From: Pannonibacter phragmitetus DSM 14782
Lineage (GTDB): Bacteria > Pseudomonadota > Alphaproteobacteria > Rhizobiales > Stappiaceae
Reading direction: 5' to 3'
NCBI RefSeq assembly: GCF_000382365.1
Contig: NZ_KB908216.1
Coordinates: forward strand, 310,675-374,674
Length of the DNA: 64,000 nucleotides
This document shows, in pieces, positions 36,646 through 49,531 of the stretch. The translations under genes were made by a program, and so were the position numbers. A model generated the notes under the pieces. That model worked only from the letters and a program-made list of their open reading frames with translations, did not search any database and had not been told where the DNA came from. Numbering within the stretch: position 1 is the first letter of the stretch; each line of letters opens with the position of its first letter.

Positions 36646-37869
36646 ATGAACGCATCAAGACCCCGCAAGAAAGGCCGCTGGCTGATTGCCGCCGCTCTCC
36701 TCGCCGCAGCAGCGGGCGGCGCCTATTACGCCCGCGCCGCCCTGCAGCCAGCCGCCGGTCCAACCGTGATGACCTCTGCCGTGCGCAAGGGAACCATCGA
36801 GGAGACGGTGCTGGCCACCGGCATCCTCAAACCGGCAAAGCTTGTCGCCGTCGGCGCGCAGGCCTCGGGCCGCATCATCGCCCTGAAGGTGAAGCTGGGG
36901 CAGGAACTGAAGGCCGGGGATCTGGTCGCGGAGATCGATGCCACCACCCAGACCAACAGCCTGCGCACTGCGGAAGCCTCACTGGCCAATGTGGAAGCCC
37001 AGCGCGTGGAGAAGGAAGCCTCACTGCAGCTGGCCCGCACCTCTCTGGAGCGCCAGCAGACGCTGATCGCCCAGAACGCCACCTCGAAGGCCGATCTGGA
37101 CACGGCACAATCGCAGGTCAAAACCATCGACGCGCAAATCCGGGCGCTGGATGCCCAGATCGTGGCAGCCAAGGTGGCGGTGGAAACGGCCCGTGCCAAT
37201 CTCGGCTACACCCGCATCACCGCGCCGATGGACGGCACCGTGCTGGCCATCGTCAACCAGGAAGGCCAGACGGTGAATGCGGCCCAGTCCGCCCCCACTA
37301 TCATCATAATGGGCCAGCTCGACGTGATGAATGTGCAGGCCGAAATCTCCGAAGCAGATGTGGTGAAGGTGAAGCCGGAAACGGAAGTCTATTTCAACGT
37401 GCTCGGGGCGCCGGACACGAAATATCAGGCCCGTCTGGACTTCATCGAGCCTGCGCCGGAATCGATCACCAGCGACAAGGCCGTCAGCGGCTCTTCCAGC
37501 GCTGCCTCCTCCAGCTCCAGCACCGCTGCGATCTATTACAACGGCATCTTCAACGTGCCCAATCCAGACGGAGTGCTGCGCACCTACATGACGGCGGAAG
37601 TCACCATCGTGCTGGGCAAGGCTGTGGATGTGCCGGTGATTGCCGCCACCGCGCTCGGCGCGCGTAATCCGGACGGCAGCTACACCGTTCAGGTGATGAG
37701 CCGGGACGGCAGCATCGAAACGCGGCAGGTGGAGACCGGCCTCAACGACAAGATCAACGTGGAGATCCGCTCCGGCCTCAAGGAGGGCGAAAAGGTCGTG
37801 ACCGGCACTCTGGATGCCGGCACTGTTACCCGCAGCACCACACGGCGCGGCCCGCCCATGGGACTGTGA
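36646..37869 (+). CDS. macA: Periplasmic adaptor (membrane fusion) protein MacA-like
   Basis: Adaptor of 407 aa linking a MacB-type ABC exporter to the outer-membrane channel. It has one N-terminal membrane helix (WLIAAALLAAAAGGAYYARAAL), a biotinyl-lipoyl half (ILKPAKLVAVGAQASGRIIALKVKLGQELKAGDLV), a coiled-coil hairpin (about residues 85-180), and the second half GYTRITAPMDGTVLAIVNQEGQTV. A Ser-rich insertion (SSSAASSSSS, about residue 285) is unusual. ATG 36646 (MNASRPRKKGRW) is chosen over ATG 36586, which overlaps the preceding stop and would add 20 Pro/Arg-rich residues. Confidence 0.92.
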   Translation: MNASRPRKKGRWLIAAALLAAAAGGAYYARAALQPAAGPTVMTSAVRKGTIEETVLATGILKPAKLVAVGAQASGRIIALKVKLGQELKAGDLVAEIDATTQTNSLRTAEASLANVEAQRVEKEASLQLARTSLERQQTLIAQNATSKADLDTAQSQVKTIDAQIRALDAQIVAAKVAVETARANLGYTRITAPMDGTVLAIVNQEGQTVNAAQSAPTIIIMGQLDVMNVQAEISEADVVKVKPETEVYFNVLGAPDTKYQARLDFIEPAPESITSDKAVSGSSSAASSSSSTAAIYYNGIFNVPNPDGVLRTYMTAEVTIVLGKAVDVPVIAATALGARNPDGSYTVQVMSRDGSIETRQVETGLNDKINVEIRSGLKEGEKVVTGTLDAGTVTRSTTRRGPPMGL

Positions 37870-37878
37870 GGCGGAACC

Positions 37879-39879
<2,001 letters not shown>

Positions 39880-39883
39880 GCCG

Positions 39884-40540
39884 TCAGGCGGGTTTGGTCA
39901 CCCGGCGGAGCGTCAGGTTGATGCGGCCGCCGTTTTTCAGAAGGGTGGACGTGCCCGGATAGATCCGGCCGATGCCGTGGAAGGCGAGCCGGGACGGGCC
40001 CTCCAGCAGCAGCACGTCGCCCGAGTTCAGCCGGAACGAGCGGGCCGGGTCTTTGCGGGTGAGGCCGCCGATGCGGAAGAGGGCCGAATCGCCCAGCGAG
40101 ACGGACAGAACCGGCGCCTCGAAGGTCTCCTCGTCCCGGTCCTGATGCAGGCCCATCCGGGCCGTCTCGTCATAGAAATTGATCAGGCAGGCTTCAGGTT
40201 CCGGGGCATCCGGAGCAAGCTCGCGCCAGAGGTCCTTCAGTACACCGGGCAGGGGCGGCCAGGGCTTTCGCGTCACCGGATGCAGCGGCTGATAGCGGTA
40301 GCCGCGAATGTCCGATACCCAGCCCAGCGGGCCGCAATTGCTCATGCGCACGGAAAAGGGCTGGCCGTTTTTCGGCATCACCGGGCGGAACAGCGGCGCC
40401 TGCGCCACAATGGTCCGCAGTTGCTCCGCCAGATCTGCCTGTGCGGGGCCGTCCAGATGGCCGGGCAGGAAACGCACCCCCTCCGGCAGCGGGCCTTGCG
40501 GCTTGCGGGCACTTTCCGGTGCAGCGTTGTCCAAAGTCAT
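39884..40540 (-). CDS. alkB: Alkylated DNA repair dioxygenase AlkB
   Basis: Fe(II)/2-oxoglutarate-dependent enzyme (218 aa) that oxidatively removes 1-methyladenine and 3-methylcytosine from DNA. The metal triad is H132-x-D134 (MGLHQDRDE) and H188 (LAFHGIGRIYPG); the 2-oxoglutarate-binding arginines are in GRINLTLRRV (R206, R212). The family's YRYQPLHPVTRKPWP segment is present. ATG 40540 (MTLDNAAPE) has GGAG 8 bp upstream; a start 30 bp earlier is less likely. No ada box was recognised upstream. Confidence 0.94.
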   Translation of the reverse strand: MTLDNAAPESARKPQGPLPEGVRFLPGHLDGPAQADLAEQLRTIVAQAPLFRPVMPKNGQPFSVRMSNCGPLGWVSDIRGYRYQPLHPVTRKPWPPLPGVLKDLWRELAPDAPEPEACLINFYDETARMGLHQDRDEETFEAPVLSVSLGDSALFRIGGLTRKDPARSFRLNSGDVLLLEGPSRLAFHGIGRIYPGTSTLLKNGGRINLTLRRVTKPA

Positions 40541-40892
40541 TCCACAGTCTCCGGCAGCCAAAGAACGCAAGTCCGCAAGGCATGTAGCGGTCCTTGCGCT
40601 GATAAGGGCTTTTGCACAGCAAGATCAGGCAGGCAGACGCCTTGCAGCAAGCCTGTCTCCCGCCTATATAGCGGTCAAGCTCAGTGCTGACAGGCGGAAC
40701 AACCTGCTGACAGCCCCGGACAAGTCCAAGGGTCAAAACTCGTGATCAGGGCCTCAGGGATCAAAAGGGGCTTGGGCCAGTGCTTCCATGGTGGAGCATC
40801 AGGCCTTAAGCGCGCCGGCATCACTGATTGTGAAAGGGAGCCGGATTGACGCCGATACGGGTTTTTCCGGTTTGCTAGAAAGAGAGGAAGAA
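40541..40892 (+). other. alkB-dnaK intergenic region and dnaK leader
   Basis: A 352-bp gap. It contains the alkB promoter side (unassigned) and the RpoH-type dnaK promoter at 40641-40671. The predicted dnaK mRNA leader is therefore about 210 nt long. A CTTCC at about 40781 could pair with the GGAAG of the dnaK ribosome-binding site, but I see no convincing thermometer structure. An upstream in-frame ATG (40788) gives no family-like sequence. Confidence 0.5.
40641..40671 (+). promoter_or_regulatory. RpoH (sigma-32) heat-shock promoter of dnaK
   Basis: CTTG (40641-40644), 18 bp, then CCTATATAG (40663-40671). This matches the alphaproteobacterial heat-shock consensus CTTG-N17/18-CYTATnT very well. 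It lies about 220 bp before the dnaK start. The hslV promoter has the same arrangement. Confidence 0.8.
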
Positions 40893-42797
<1,905 letters not shown>

Positions 42798-42848
42798 GTC
42801 ACTGGCACGGCGCTCGGGCTCATCCCCGTGGCAGGAGGCTTTCAAAAC

Positions 42849-43733
42849 ATGAAACTGCGTACTGTTGAGCCGCCTTTTGGCGCCTACACACTATCGCAGC
42901 CGGCGGAGTTCATCCGCCGGCTGGCCAGTCACATGCCATCCAACCGGTTGGGCAGGTGGATGGTATCCTTGCTCCGCAAGACAAGCGTCGGCCGGTCAGC
43001 AGGCCCCGTGGATGTTGCCAACGTATTTCCAGCGGTACATGCACGCCTGTACCCGGCAACCAACCGCTGCGAGAAGCGCGCTGTTGCCGGCTCGCATATA
43101 TTCGACCCGCAGGAACGTGAGGCGCTGGCACAGGCTTTAACCGGATCCACTTCGGATCCGTTTATCTTCGTCGATCTGGGTGCCAATATTGGCCTCTACA
43201 GCCTCTGGATGGTTTCCGTGGCTCGTCAGGCTGGACGCGGACTTCTTGGCCTTGCCGTCGAGCCGGATCCGGTCACGCGGGAGAGACTTGAAACAAATCT
43301 GGCGTTATCCTCAGCTGACTCCATAACGGTAGCCGCCTGTGCCGTTGGAGAAACAAGCGGCAGAGGAGCGATCGTCACGCATGATGGCAATCGCGGGGAA
43401 CACCGCGTCAGAACGGCAGAAATAAACGAAGAAGACAGCTTCGAAATTTTGCCGATCGCAGAAATCTGCGCGCGTCATGGAATCGAACGTATTGATGCTA
43501 TGAAAATCGACCTTGAAGGTCACGATGAAGCCGCGCTTCGTGGGCTGTTCGCCCATGGTCCGGCAAAGCTGTGGCCAGATCTGATTGTCGTTGAGGCCGG
43601 CAAGGATGAGGAGTTTCCCCCTGTCGTTCAGCTGTGTCTTGGCAACGGCTACAAGCTTGAGCGCCGCACCAAGCTGAATGCGCTTCTTGCACGGCAGCCA
43701 AACGCCTCTAGCAGGCCCAGCAGCGACAGGTGA
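42849..43733 (+). CDS. FkbM-family SAM-dependent methyltransferase
   Basis: Predicted O-methyltransferase of 294 aa. Residues about 108-125 carry the SAM loop [17 protein letters not shown], followed by [18 protein letters not shown]. Near the end come [20 protein letters not shown] and LIVVEAGKD, which are FkbM hallmarks. Such enzymes methylate sugars, polysaccharide or small-molecule hydroxyls; the target is unknown. ATG 42849 has GGAGG about 10 bp upstream. The gene is less GC-rich than dnaK and dnaJ and splits a pair that is normally adjacent, which suggests acquisition by transfer. Transcription probably comes from the dnaK promoter. Confidence 0.82.
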   Translation: MKLRTVEPPFGAYTLSQPAEFIRRLASHMPSNRLGRWMVSLLRKTSVGRSAGPVDVANVFPAVHARLYPATNRCEKRAVAGSHIFDPQEREALAQALTGSTSDPFIFVDLGANIGLYSLWMVSVARQAGRGLLGLAVEPDPVTRERLETNLALSSADSITVAACAVGETSGRGAIVTHDGNRGEHRVRTAEINEEDSFEILPIAEICARHGIERIDAMKIDLEGHDEAALRGLFAHGPAKLWPDLIVVEAGKDEEFPPVVQLCLGNGYKLERRTKLNALLARQPNASSRPSSDR

Positions 43734-43744
43734 TGGACAGTTCA

Positions 43745-44878
43745 ATGGCGAAGCGCGACTTTTATGAAATCCTCGGCGTTGCGCGCGATGCGGACGAGAA
43801 GGTGCTGAAAAGCGCCTACCGGAAGCTTGCAATGCAGTTTCATCCGGACCGCAATCCGGGCGATGACTCCGCCGAGGCGGCATTCAAGGAAGTCAACGAG
43901 GCTTATGATGTTCTGAAGGACGGACAGAAGCGGGCAGCCTATGACCGCTTCGGCCATGCCGCCTTCGAGAATGGCGGGGGCGGCGGCGGGGCCGGATTTG
44001 GCGGCAACGGCGATTTTGCCTCCACCATGTCCGACATCTTCGAAGAGTTTTTCGGCATGGGCGGCGGGCGCCGCTCGTCCGGCGGGCGCGAGCGCGGCGC
44101 GGACCTGCGCTACAACCTCGAAATCACACTGGAAGAAGCCTTCACGGGCAAGACCGTGGAGATCGAGGTTCCGACTTCGGTCACCTGTCAGCCTTGCAGC
44201 GGCTCCGGCGCCAAGCCCGGCTCCAGCCCCACCACCTGCCGCACCTGCGGCGGTTCGGGGCGCGTGCGGGCGGCACAGGGCTTCTTCACGCTGGAGCGCA
44301 CCTGCCCGAGCTGTCAGGGGCGTGGCCAGGTCATTTCCGATCCTTGTCCGCATTGCTCCGGCGTTGGCCGGGTGACGCAGGAGCGCACCCTGTCGGTCAA
44401 CATTCCGGCCGGCATTGAGGATGGCACCCGCATCCGCCTGGCTGGCGAGGGCGAGGCTGGCCTGCGCGGTGGGCCGTCCGGCGATCTCTATATCTTCCTG
44501 TCGCTGAAGCAGCACGAGTTCTTCCAGCGTGACGGGGCGGATCTTTATTGCCGTGTGCCCATCTCCATGACGACGGCAGCCCTTGGCGGCCAGTTCGACG
44601 TGCCCACCGTCGAGGGCGGGACGACGCGGGTGAAGGTGCCGGAAGGCACCCAGAACGGCCGCCAGTTCCGCCTCAAGGGCAAAGGCATGCCGGTGATGCG
44701 CACCACGCAGCATGGCGACATGTATATTCAGGTCACGGTGGAGACACCGACGAACCTGACCAAACGGCAGCGCGACTTGCTGGCCGAGTTCGAAAAAGAA
44801 AGCTCTGGTGAGAACAACCCGGAAAGCACCGGTTTCTTTGCCCGCGTCAAGGATTTCCTCGACAACCTGGGCAACTGA
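43745..44878 (+). CDS. dnaJ: Chaperone DnaJ (Hsp40)
   Basis: J-domain co-chaperone (377 aa) that stimulates Dna[21 protein letters not shown] opens the J domain with the HPD triad in [11 protein letters not shown] Gly/Phe-rich linker follows ([14 protein letters not shown]). The zinc domain has four CxxCxGxG-type repeats ([32 protein letters not shown]), then the C-terminal substrate domains. In-frame GTG 43730 and ATG 43733 exist upstream, but ATG 43745 gives the conserved N-terminus. It lies 11 bp after the FkbM gene. Confidence 0.97.
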   Translation: MAKRDFYEILGVARDADEKVLKSAYRKLAMQFHPDRNPGDDSAEAAFKEVNEAYDVLKDGQKRAAYDRFGHAAFENGGGGGGAGFGGNGDFASTMSDIFEEFFGMGGGRRSSGGRERGADLRYNLEITLEEAFTGKTVEIEVPTSVTCQPCSGSGAKPGSSPTTCRTCGGSGRVRAAQGFFTLERTCPSCQGRGQVISDPCPHCSGVGRVTQERTLSVNIPAGIEDGTRIRLAGEGEAGLRGGPSGDLYIFLSLKQHEFFQRDGADLYCRVPISMTTAALGGQFDVPTVEGGTTRVKVPEGTQNGRQFRLKGKGMPVMRTTQHGDMYIQVTVETPTNLTKRQRDLLAEFEKESSGENNPESTGFFARVKDFLDNLGN

Positions 44879-44894
44879 CCGCCGCTTTTGGCCA

Positions 44895-44931
44895 AGACCC
44901 CGGAGGCTGACTGCCACCGGGGGCCTTGAAA
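44895..44931 (+). other. Stem-loop between dnaJ and pmtA
   Basis: An imperfect GC-rich inverted repeat (AAGaCCCCGG...CCGGGGgCCTT) lies between dnaJ and the methyltransferase gene. No T-run follows, so it is more likely a processing or stability structure than an intrinsic terminator. Confidence 0.35.
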
Positions 44932-44982
44932 TGGCCACTGTTACCCGGATAGATGTTTTTACCAATCTGACCGGAGGACATT

Positions 44983-45594
44983 ATGGCGGCATTCAGGACG
45001 CTCGACGCTAAGCCCTTGAAGAAAAAGCTCAGGGATGAGTTCCGCTTCTTCCGGAACTGGCTCGATAGCCCCCTGACGCTCGGCGCCATCTCTCCCTCCG
45101 GTCCGGAACTCGCGCGCCGGATTGCGTCCTTCGTGCCGGTGCGGCCTGATGCGCGCTATCTGGAGCTTGGCCCAGGCACCGGCGTGGTGACGCAGGCGAT
45201 TTTCGACAGGGGCGTGACAGAGGCGCAGCTGACTGCGCTTGAATACACCACCGAGTTCTGCCGCATGCTGCGCGACCGGTTCCCCCGCATGACGACCATC
45301 CAGGGCGATGCCTATGCGCTGCGTCAGACGCTGGAAACGGCCATGCCTGTACAGAACGGCATGTTTGCCGGCATTGTGTCGGGCCTGCCGCTGTTCACGC
45401 AACCTGTCGAGAAGCGCCGGGCGCTGATCCTGGATGCGCTGGACCTGTGCGAACCGGGCGCGCCCTACATCCAGTTTTCTTACGCCTTGGTGCCGCCGGT
45501 GAAGCCGGAGCCGGGCGTTCTCAACCTCGACAAGACCGGCTGGATTTTTGCCAACCTGCCGCCGGCCCGTGTCTGGGTCTATACCAAGCCGTAA
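44983..45594 (+). CDS. pmtA: SAM-dependent methyltransferase, probable phosphatidylethanolamine N-methyltransferase (PmtA-like)
   Basis: A 203-aa class I methyltransferase. The N-terminus FRFFRNWLDSPLTLGAISPSGPELARRIA is characteristic of rhizobial PmtA. It is followed by the SAM loop YLELGPGTGVVTQAIFDRGV and IVSGLPLFTQPVEKRRALI. PmtA methylates phosphatidylethanolamine three times to phosphatidylcholine at the inner membrane. The position just after dnaJ is also known in rhizobia. RBS GGAGG lies before ATG 44983. Family members with other substrates exist, so the name is probable rather than certain. Confidence 0.82.
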   Translation: MAAFRTLDAKPLKKKLRDEFRFFRNWLDSPLTLGAISPSGPELARRIASFVPVRPDARYLELGPGTGVVTQAIFDRGVTEAQLTALEYTTEFCRMLRDRFPRMTTIQGDAYALRQTLETAMPVQNGMFAGIVSGLPLFTQPVEKRRALILDALDLCEPGAPYIQFSYALVPPVKPEPGVLNLDKTGWIFANLPPARVWVYTKP

Positions 45595-45600
45595 AAGACT

Positions 45601-45627
45601 GGCCGGCCAGCAATGCCGGCCCGCTTT
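45601..45627 (+). terminator. Candidate terminator after pmtA
   Basis: A 7-bp stem GGCCGGC/GCCGGCC (45601-45607 with 45615-45621) with a 7-nt loop starts 7 bp after the stop; the tail CGCTTTCGTATTT is only moderately T-rich. Confidence 0.5.
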
Positions 45628-45681
45628 CGTATTTATGCTGCTGGCTGTTCCGGCTGCGATGCAGCACCATGAGGAGACAGC

Positions 45682-46263
45682 ATGCGCCATCCGAAGATTC
45701 TTGTTTTTTCCGGCTCCATCAGGGGCGGGTCGCTCAACACGCGTCTTGCGGGGCTTGCCGCCAAGCGGCTGGCCCTGGCCGATGCGGAGGTGACGCGCAT
45801 CTCCCTCGCCGACTACCAGATGCCGCTCTATGACGGCGACCTGGAACAGGAGAAGGGCCCGCCGGAAGCCGCCCGCAAGCTCAAGCGCCTGATGCAGGAG
45901 CAGCAGGGCATCTTCATCGCCTGCCCGGAATACAATGCCGGGATCACGCCGCTTCTGAAGAACACGCTGGACTGGATCAGCCGCGTAGGCGATCCGGGAG
46001 ACGTGCCGGGCGCAGCCTTCAAGAACAGGGTGTTCTGCCTCGGCGCAGCCTCTCCCAGCCCCATGGGCGGCATCCGCGGCCTCATGGGCACACGCACCAT
46101 TCTGGAAGTGGGCCTTGGCGCGCTGGTCCTGCCCGAGATGGCCATGGTGCCGGATGCAGGCGCTGCCTTTGATCCGCAAGGCAATCTCGTCAACGAGAAG
46201 GCATCGCGCGCCCTGGATGCAGCCGTGCAGCGGCTGATCCGCGAAACCCGCGCCCACATCTGA
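45682..46263 (+). CDS. NADPH-dependent FMN reductase family protein
   Basis: Flavodoxin-fold oxidoreductase of 193 aa. The FMN phosphate loop is ILVFSGSIRGGSLNTRLA (residues 6-23). CPEYNAGITPLLKNTLDWISR is the family motif that binds the isoalloxazine ring and the partner subunit. Members reduce FMN, quinones, azo dyes or chromate with NAD(P)H; the physiological substrate is not predictable. ATG 45682 has GAGGAG upstream. It is followed by the hslV promoter. Confidence 0.9.
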   Translation: MRHPKILVFSGSIRGGSLNTRLAGLAAKRLALADAEVTRISLADYQMPLYDGDLEQEKGPPEAARKLKRLMQEQQGIFIACPEYNAGITPLLKNTLDWISRVGDPGDVPGAAFKNRVFCLGAASPSPMGGIRGLMGTRTILEVGLGALVLPEMAMVPDAGAAFDPQGNLVNEKASRALDAAVQRLIRETRAHI

Positions 46264-46323
46264 TCCGGCACTCCGCCCGCCACGCGCTTTTCACCGGCCG
46301 GTCAGGTCCGTTGAAGCCTGCAG

Positions 46324-46354
46324 CTTGGCGGATGGGGTTTTCCCTCCTAAATAG
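46324..46354 (+). promoter_or_regulatory. RpoH (sigma-32) promoter of hslV
   Basis: CTTG (46324-46327), 18 bp, then CCTAAATAG (46346-46354), the same spacing and nearly the same -10 as the dnaK promoter. The predicted start site is near 46361, about 70 nt before hslV. Confidence 0.75.
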
Positions 46355-46365
46355 AAGACAACGCT

Positions 46366-46391
46366 GGCGGCCCTGCGGCCGCCTTTCTTTT
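46366..46391 (+). promoter_or_regulatory. 5'-leader hairpin of hslV
   Basis: A perfect 7-bp stem GGCGGCC/GGCCGCC (46366-46372 with 46377-46383) with loop CTGC is followed by TTTCTTTT. It looks like an intrinsic terminator but lies only a few bases after the predicted RpoH start site, so it may be a stabilising 5' stem-loop or an attenuator. It could alternatively end the FMN-reductase transcript. Confidence 0.6.
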
Positions 46392-46429
46392 GGCGATGCA
46401 AGCCAATCATCTGCAGGATCGGACAAGGC

Positions 46430-46990
46430 ATGAGTTCAGAACACGGCATGGGCACCTGGCACGGCACCACCATTCTCATGGTGCGCAAGGGAGGCAAGGT
46501 GGTGATTGCCGGTGACGGGCAAGTCTCGCTCGGCCAAACCGTCATCAAGAACACCGCGCGCAAGGTGCGCCCGCTGGCCAAGGGCACCGTCATCGGCGGT
46601 TTTGCCGGGGCGACGGCGGATGCCTTCACCCTGTTCGAGCGGCTGGAAGCCAAGCTGGAGCAGTATCCGGGCCAGCTGATGCGTGCCTGCGTGGAACTGG
46701 CCAAGGACTGGCGCACCGACCGCTATCTGCGCCGCCTCGAAGCCATGATGCTGGTGGCCGACAAGGATGTGTCGCTGGTGCTGACCGGAACGGGCGACGT
46801 GCTGGAGCCGGAAGGCGGGGTCATGGGTATCGGATCGGGCGGCAACTACGCGCTCGCTGCCGCCCGTGCGCTGGTGGAAACGGACTTTGACGCAGAAACC
46901 GTTGCCCGCAAGGCCATGGCCATCGCGGCAGACATCTGCGTCTACACCAACGGCAATCTGACGATCGAAAGCCTCGGCAGCGCCAGCTGA
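46430..46990 (+). CDS. hslV: ATP-dependent protease proteolytic subunit HslV (ClpQ)
   Basis: N-terminal-threonine protease (186 aa) that assembles as two hexamers and is capped by HslU. The N-terminal peptide before the catalytic Thr is [12 protein letters not shown], so cleavage exposes [23 protein letters not shown]. The conserved [19 protein letters not shown] and [16 protein letters not shown] follow. ATG 46430 has AAGG close upstream. A membrane-protein gene separates it from hslU. Heat-shock control is predicted from the RpoH promoter. Confidence 0.96.
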   Translation: MSSEHGMGTWHGTTILMVRKGGKVVIAGDGQVSLGQTVIKNTARKVRPLAKGTVIGGFAGATADAFTLFERLEAKLEQYPGQLMRACVELAKDWRTDRYLRRLEAMMLVADKDVSLVLTGTGDVLEPEGGVMGIGSGGNYALAAARALVETDFDAETVARKAMAIAADICVYTNGNLTIESLGSAS

Positions 46991-47017
46991 CCCTGCCCCT
47001 TACCCGGATACCAGCAC

Positions 47018-48109
47018 ATGACCAATGAGGCCTTCACACGGGAGGATCTGCAGGGCGCGGTGCGCGCCGGCATCCTCTCGCCGCCGCAGCTCGAGGCGCT
47101 CGCCACCTATCTGGAGGGATTGCGCCAGCCATCCATCTCCAGCGTGGATGCAGAGGAACTGCGCTTCGTGCGCGGCTTCCACGACATCTTCATCTCCATC
47201 GGCATTGGCACACTGCTCTTCGGCCTGTTCTTCTTCCTCACCTTCACGCGCAACTGGGGCCTGAATTTCGCGGGTCTGGCGGTGGCCATCTGGGTCCTGT
47301 CCGAAATCTTTGCCCGGCGCATGCGCCTTGCCTTGCCCTCGTTCATCCTGTCGATCCTGTTCCTGCCGGCCACCCTTCTGGCAGTGATCTTTGGTGCGGC
47401 GGAACTCATGCCGAGAGCATCGGTGGATGTAACGCTGAAGTTACAAACTGCGATGGATGCACTTCCGGGTGCTGCAATCGTGCTGCTCACGGCGGGGGCA
47501 ACGGCCATCGCCGCGCTGCATTACTGGCGTTTCCGGGTGCCGGTAGGCGTGGCTGTGATCTGCGCGGGCGCGATCTGCAGCCTGCTTGCCGCAGCGCACG
47601 CCGTTGATGAGAATTTTGTCGGTGACTATCTGCCCTGGATCGGGCTTGCTGCCGGTTTTTCTGCCTTTGCAGCGGCCATGTACTTTGACAGCCGCGATCT
47701 GACCCGGCGCACCGTCAACAGCGACAAGGCCTTCTGGCTGCATTTCCTCGCGGCCCCGCTCATGGTGCATTCGTTGCAGACCCTCATCATGAGCGGCCTC
47801 TACAACACGGGCGCAGGAGAACTGGTTCTGGCCTGTATGATGATCACGCTGGTGCTCATGCTGGCTTTCGTGGCGCTGCTGGTGGACCGGCGGGCGATCC
47901 TCGTTTCCGGCCTCGGGTATTTCGGCGTGGCCGTCAGCATGCTGCTGTGGAACGCGGAAGTCTCCAACATGACGGGTGTCTCCGTCACGCTGCTGGTCCT
48001 GGGCAGCTTCATCCTGCTGCTGGGTTCTGCATGGGTGCCCCTGCGGCGGAAGCTGCTTGCGCCCCTCGCCGGCACACGCCTGATGCGTTACGTGCCTGCC
48101 GCCCAATGA
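47018..48109 (+). CDS. Multi-spanning membrane protein of unknown function
   Basis: A 363-aa protein I do not recognise beyond a loose resemblance to DUF2157/DUF4401-type membrane proteins. The first ~55 residues are soluble and look helical (MTNEAFTREDLQGAVRAGIL, then LEGLRQPSISSVDAEELRFV). About ten hydrophobic segments follow, for example FISIGIGTLLFGLFFFLTF, AAIVLLTAGATAIAAL, ELVLACMMITLVLMLAFVAL and VTLLVLGSFILLLGSAWV. It sits 28 bp after hslV and 25 bp before hslU on the same strand, so it is probably made from the hslV heat-shock promoter. A membrane-quality-control link is speculative. Confidence 0.75.
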   Translation: MTNEAFTREDLQGAVRAGILSPPQLEALATYLEGLRQPSISSVDAEELRFVRGFHDIFISIGIGTLLFGLFFFLTFTRNWGLNFAGLAVAIWVLSEIFARRMRLALPSFILSILFLPATLLAVIFGAAELMPRASVDVTLKLQTAMDALPGAAIVLLTAGATAIAALHYWRFRVPVGVAVICAGAICSLLAAAHAVDENFVGDYLPWIGLAAGFSAFAAAMYFDSRDLTRRTVNSDKAFWLHFLAAPLMVHSLQTLIMSGLYNTGAGELVLACMMITLVLMLAFVALLVDRRAILVSGLGYFGVAVSMLLWNAEVSNMTGVSVTLLVLGSFILLLGSAWVPLRRKLLAPLAGTRLMRYVPAAQ

Positions 48110-48133
48110 TCCTGATGACTGAAAGCTGACACG

Positions 48134-49438
48134 ATGACCAATTTTTCACCCCGGGAAATCGTCTCCGAGCTCGACCGCTACATCGTCGGGCAGAAGGATG
48201 CCAAGCGCGCCGTGGCCATTGCCCTGCGCAACCGCTGGCGCCGCCAGCAGCTGGAAAGCCCGATGCGCGAGGAGGTTCTGCCGAAGAACATTCTCATGAT
48301 CGGGCCCACGGGCGTCGGCAAGACCGAAATTGCCCGCCGTCTCGCCCGCCTCGCCAATGCGCCTTTCGTCAAGGTGGAAGCGACCAAGTTCACCGAGGTC
48401 GGCTATGTCGGACGTGATGTGGAGCAGATCGTCCGCGATCTGGTGGAAGCCGGCATCACGCTGGTGCGCGAGCTGCGCCGCGAGGAAGTGAAGGCCAAGG
48501 CCCATGTGCTGGCGGAAGAGCGGGTGCTCGATGCCCTCGTTGGCAGTAGCGCCAGCCCGGCCACCCGTGACAGCTTCCGCAAGAAGCTGCGCGAGGGTGA
48601 CCTTGACGACAAGGAAATCGAGATCCAGGTCCGCGCCCAGCCGCAGATGCCCAGCTTCGAGCTGCCCGGCATGCCCGGTGCCAGCGTCGGCGTGATGAAC
48701 CTGTCCGACATGCTGGGCAAGGCGCTTGGCGGCCAGACCAAGCCGCGCCGGGTAACGGTGAAGGAGTCGCACGACATCCTCATCACCGAGGAGTCCGACA
48801 AGCTGCTGGATGAGGAGAAGGTCGTGCGCGAGGCTGTAAGCCTCGTGGAGAATTCCGGCATCGTCTTCCTCGACGAGATCGACAAGATCTGCGCCCGCGA
48901 TGGCCGCACCGGCGGCGACGTTTCCCGCGAAGGTGTGCAGCGCGACCTGCTGCCGCTGATCGAGGGTACGGTGGTGTCCACCAAGCACGGGCCGGTGAAG
49001 ACCGACCACATCCTCTTCATCGCCTCGGGCGCCTTCCATGTGGCCAAGCCTTCCGATCTTTTGCCGGAGCTGCAGGGCCGCCTGCCGATCCGCGTCGAGC
49101 TGAAGGCGCTGACGCGGGAAGACTTCCGCGCCATCCTGACCGAGCCGGAAGCCAGCCTCATCAAGCAGTATGTGGCGCTTCTGGGCACCGAAGGGGTGGA
49201 ATTGAGCTTCGCCGATGACGCGATTGACGAGATCGCCACCATCGCGGTTGATCTCAACTCCAGTGTCGAGAACATCGGCGCCCGGCGCCTGCAGACCGTG
49301 ATGGAGCGCATTCTGGACGAAGTGTCCTTCACCGCACCGGACAAGTCAGGCAGCAAGGTGGAGATCACGGCGGACTTCGTGCGCAGCAACATCGGCGAGC
49401 TGGCCAAGAATGTCGACCTGTCCCGCTTCATCCTCTGA
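48134..49438 (+). CDS. hslU: ATP-dependent protease ATPase subunit HslU (ClpY)
   Basis: AAA+ unfoldase (434 aa) that feeds HslV. It shows [22 protein letters not shown] at the start, Walker [18 protein letters not shown], the pore motif [11 protein letters not shown], Walker [13 protein letters not shown], and the C-terminal [21 protein letters not shown] with the very C-terminus DLSRFIL that inserts into HslV. Length is typical. It is co-directional with hslV but separated by the membrane-protein gene. Confidence 0.97.
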   Translation: MTNFSPREIVSELDRYIVGQKDAKRAVAIALRNRWRRQQLESPMREEVLPKNILMIGPTGVGKTEIARRLARLANAPFVKVEATKFTEVGYVGRDVEQIVRDLVEAGITLVRELRREEVKAKAHVLAEERVLDALVGSSASPATRDSFRKKLREGDLDDKEIEIQVRAQPQMPSFELPGMPGASVGVMNLSDMLGKALGGQTKPRRVTVKESHDILITEESDKLLDEEKVVREAVSLVENSGIVFLDEIDKICARDGRTGGDVSREGVQRDLLPLIEGTVVSTKHGPVKTDHILFIASGAFHVAKPSDLLPELQGRLPIRVELKALTREDFRAILTEPEASLIKQYVALLGTEGVELSFADDAIDEIATIAVDLNSSVENIGARRLQTVMERILDEVSFTAPDKSGSKVEITADFVRSNIGELAKNVDLSRFIL

Positions 49439-49531
49439 GGCCGCAGCGATGCTTCACAACTTTCGCGTCATGCACAGGCACGGCCATTTGCCGCGCTTGC
49501 AGGCGGGACGGCCAAATGGCAGCATGCGGCC

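Noticed and set aside
40788-40892. N-terminal extension of DnaK from an upstream in-frame ATG
   Set aside because: The extra 35 residues have no counterpart in DnaK, and the internal start has a good RBS and the universal N-terminus.
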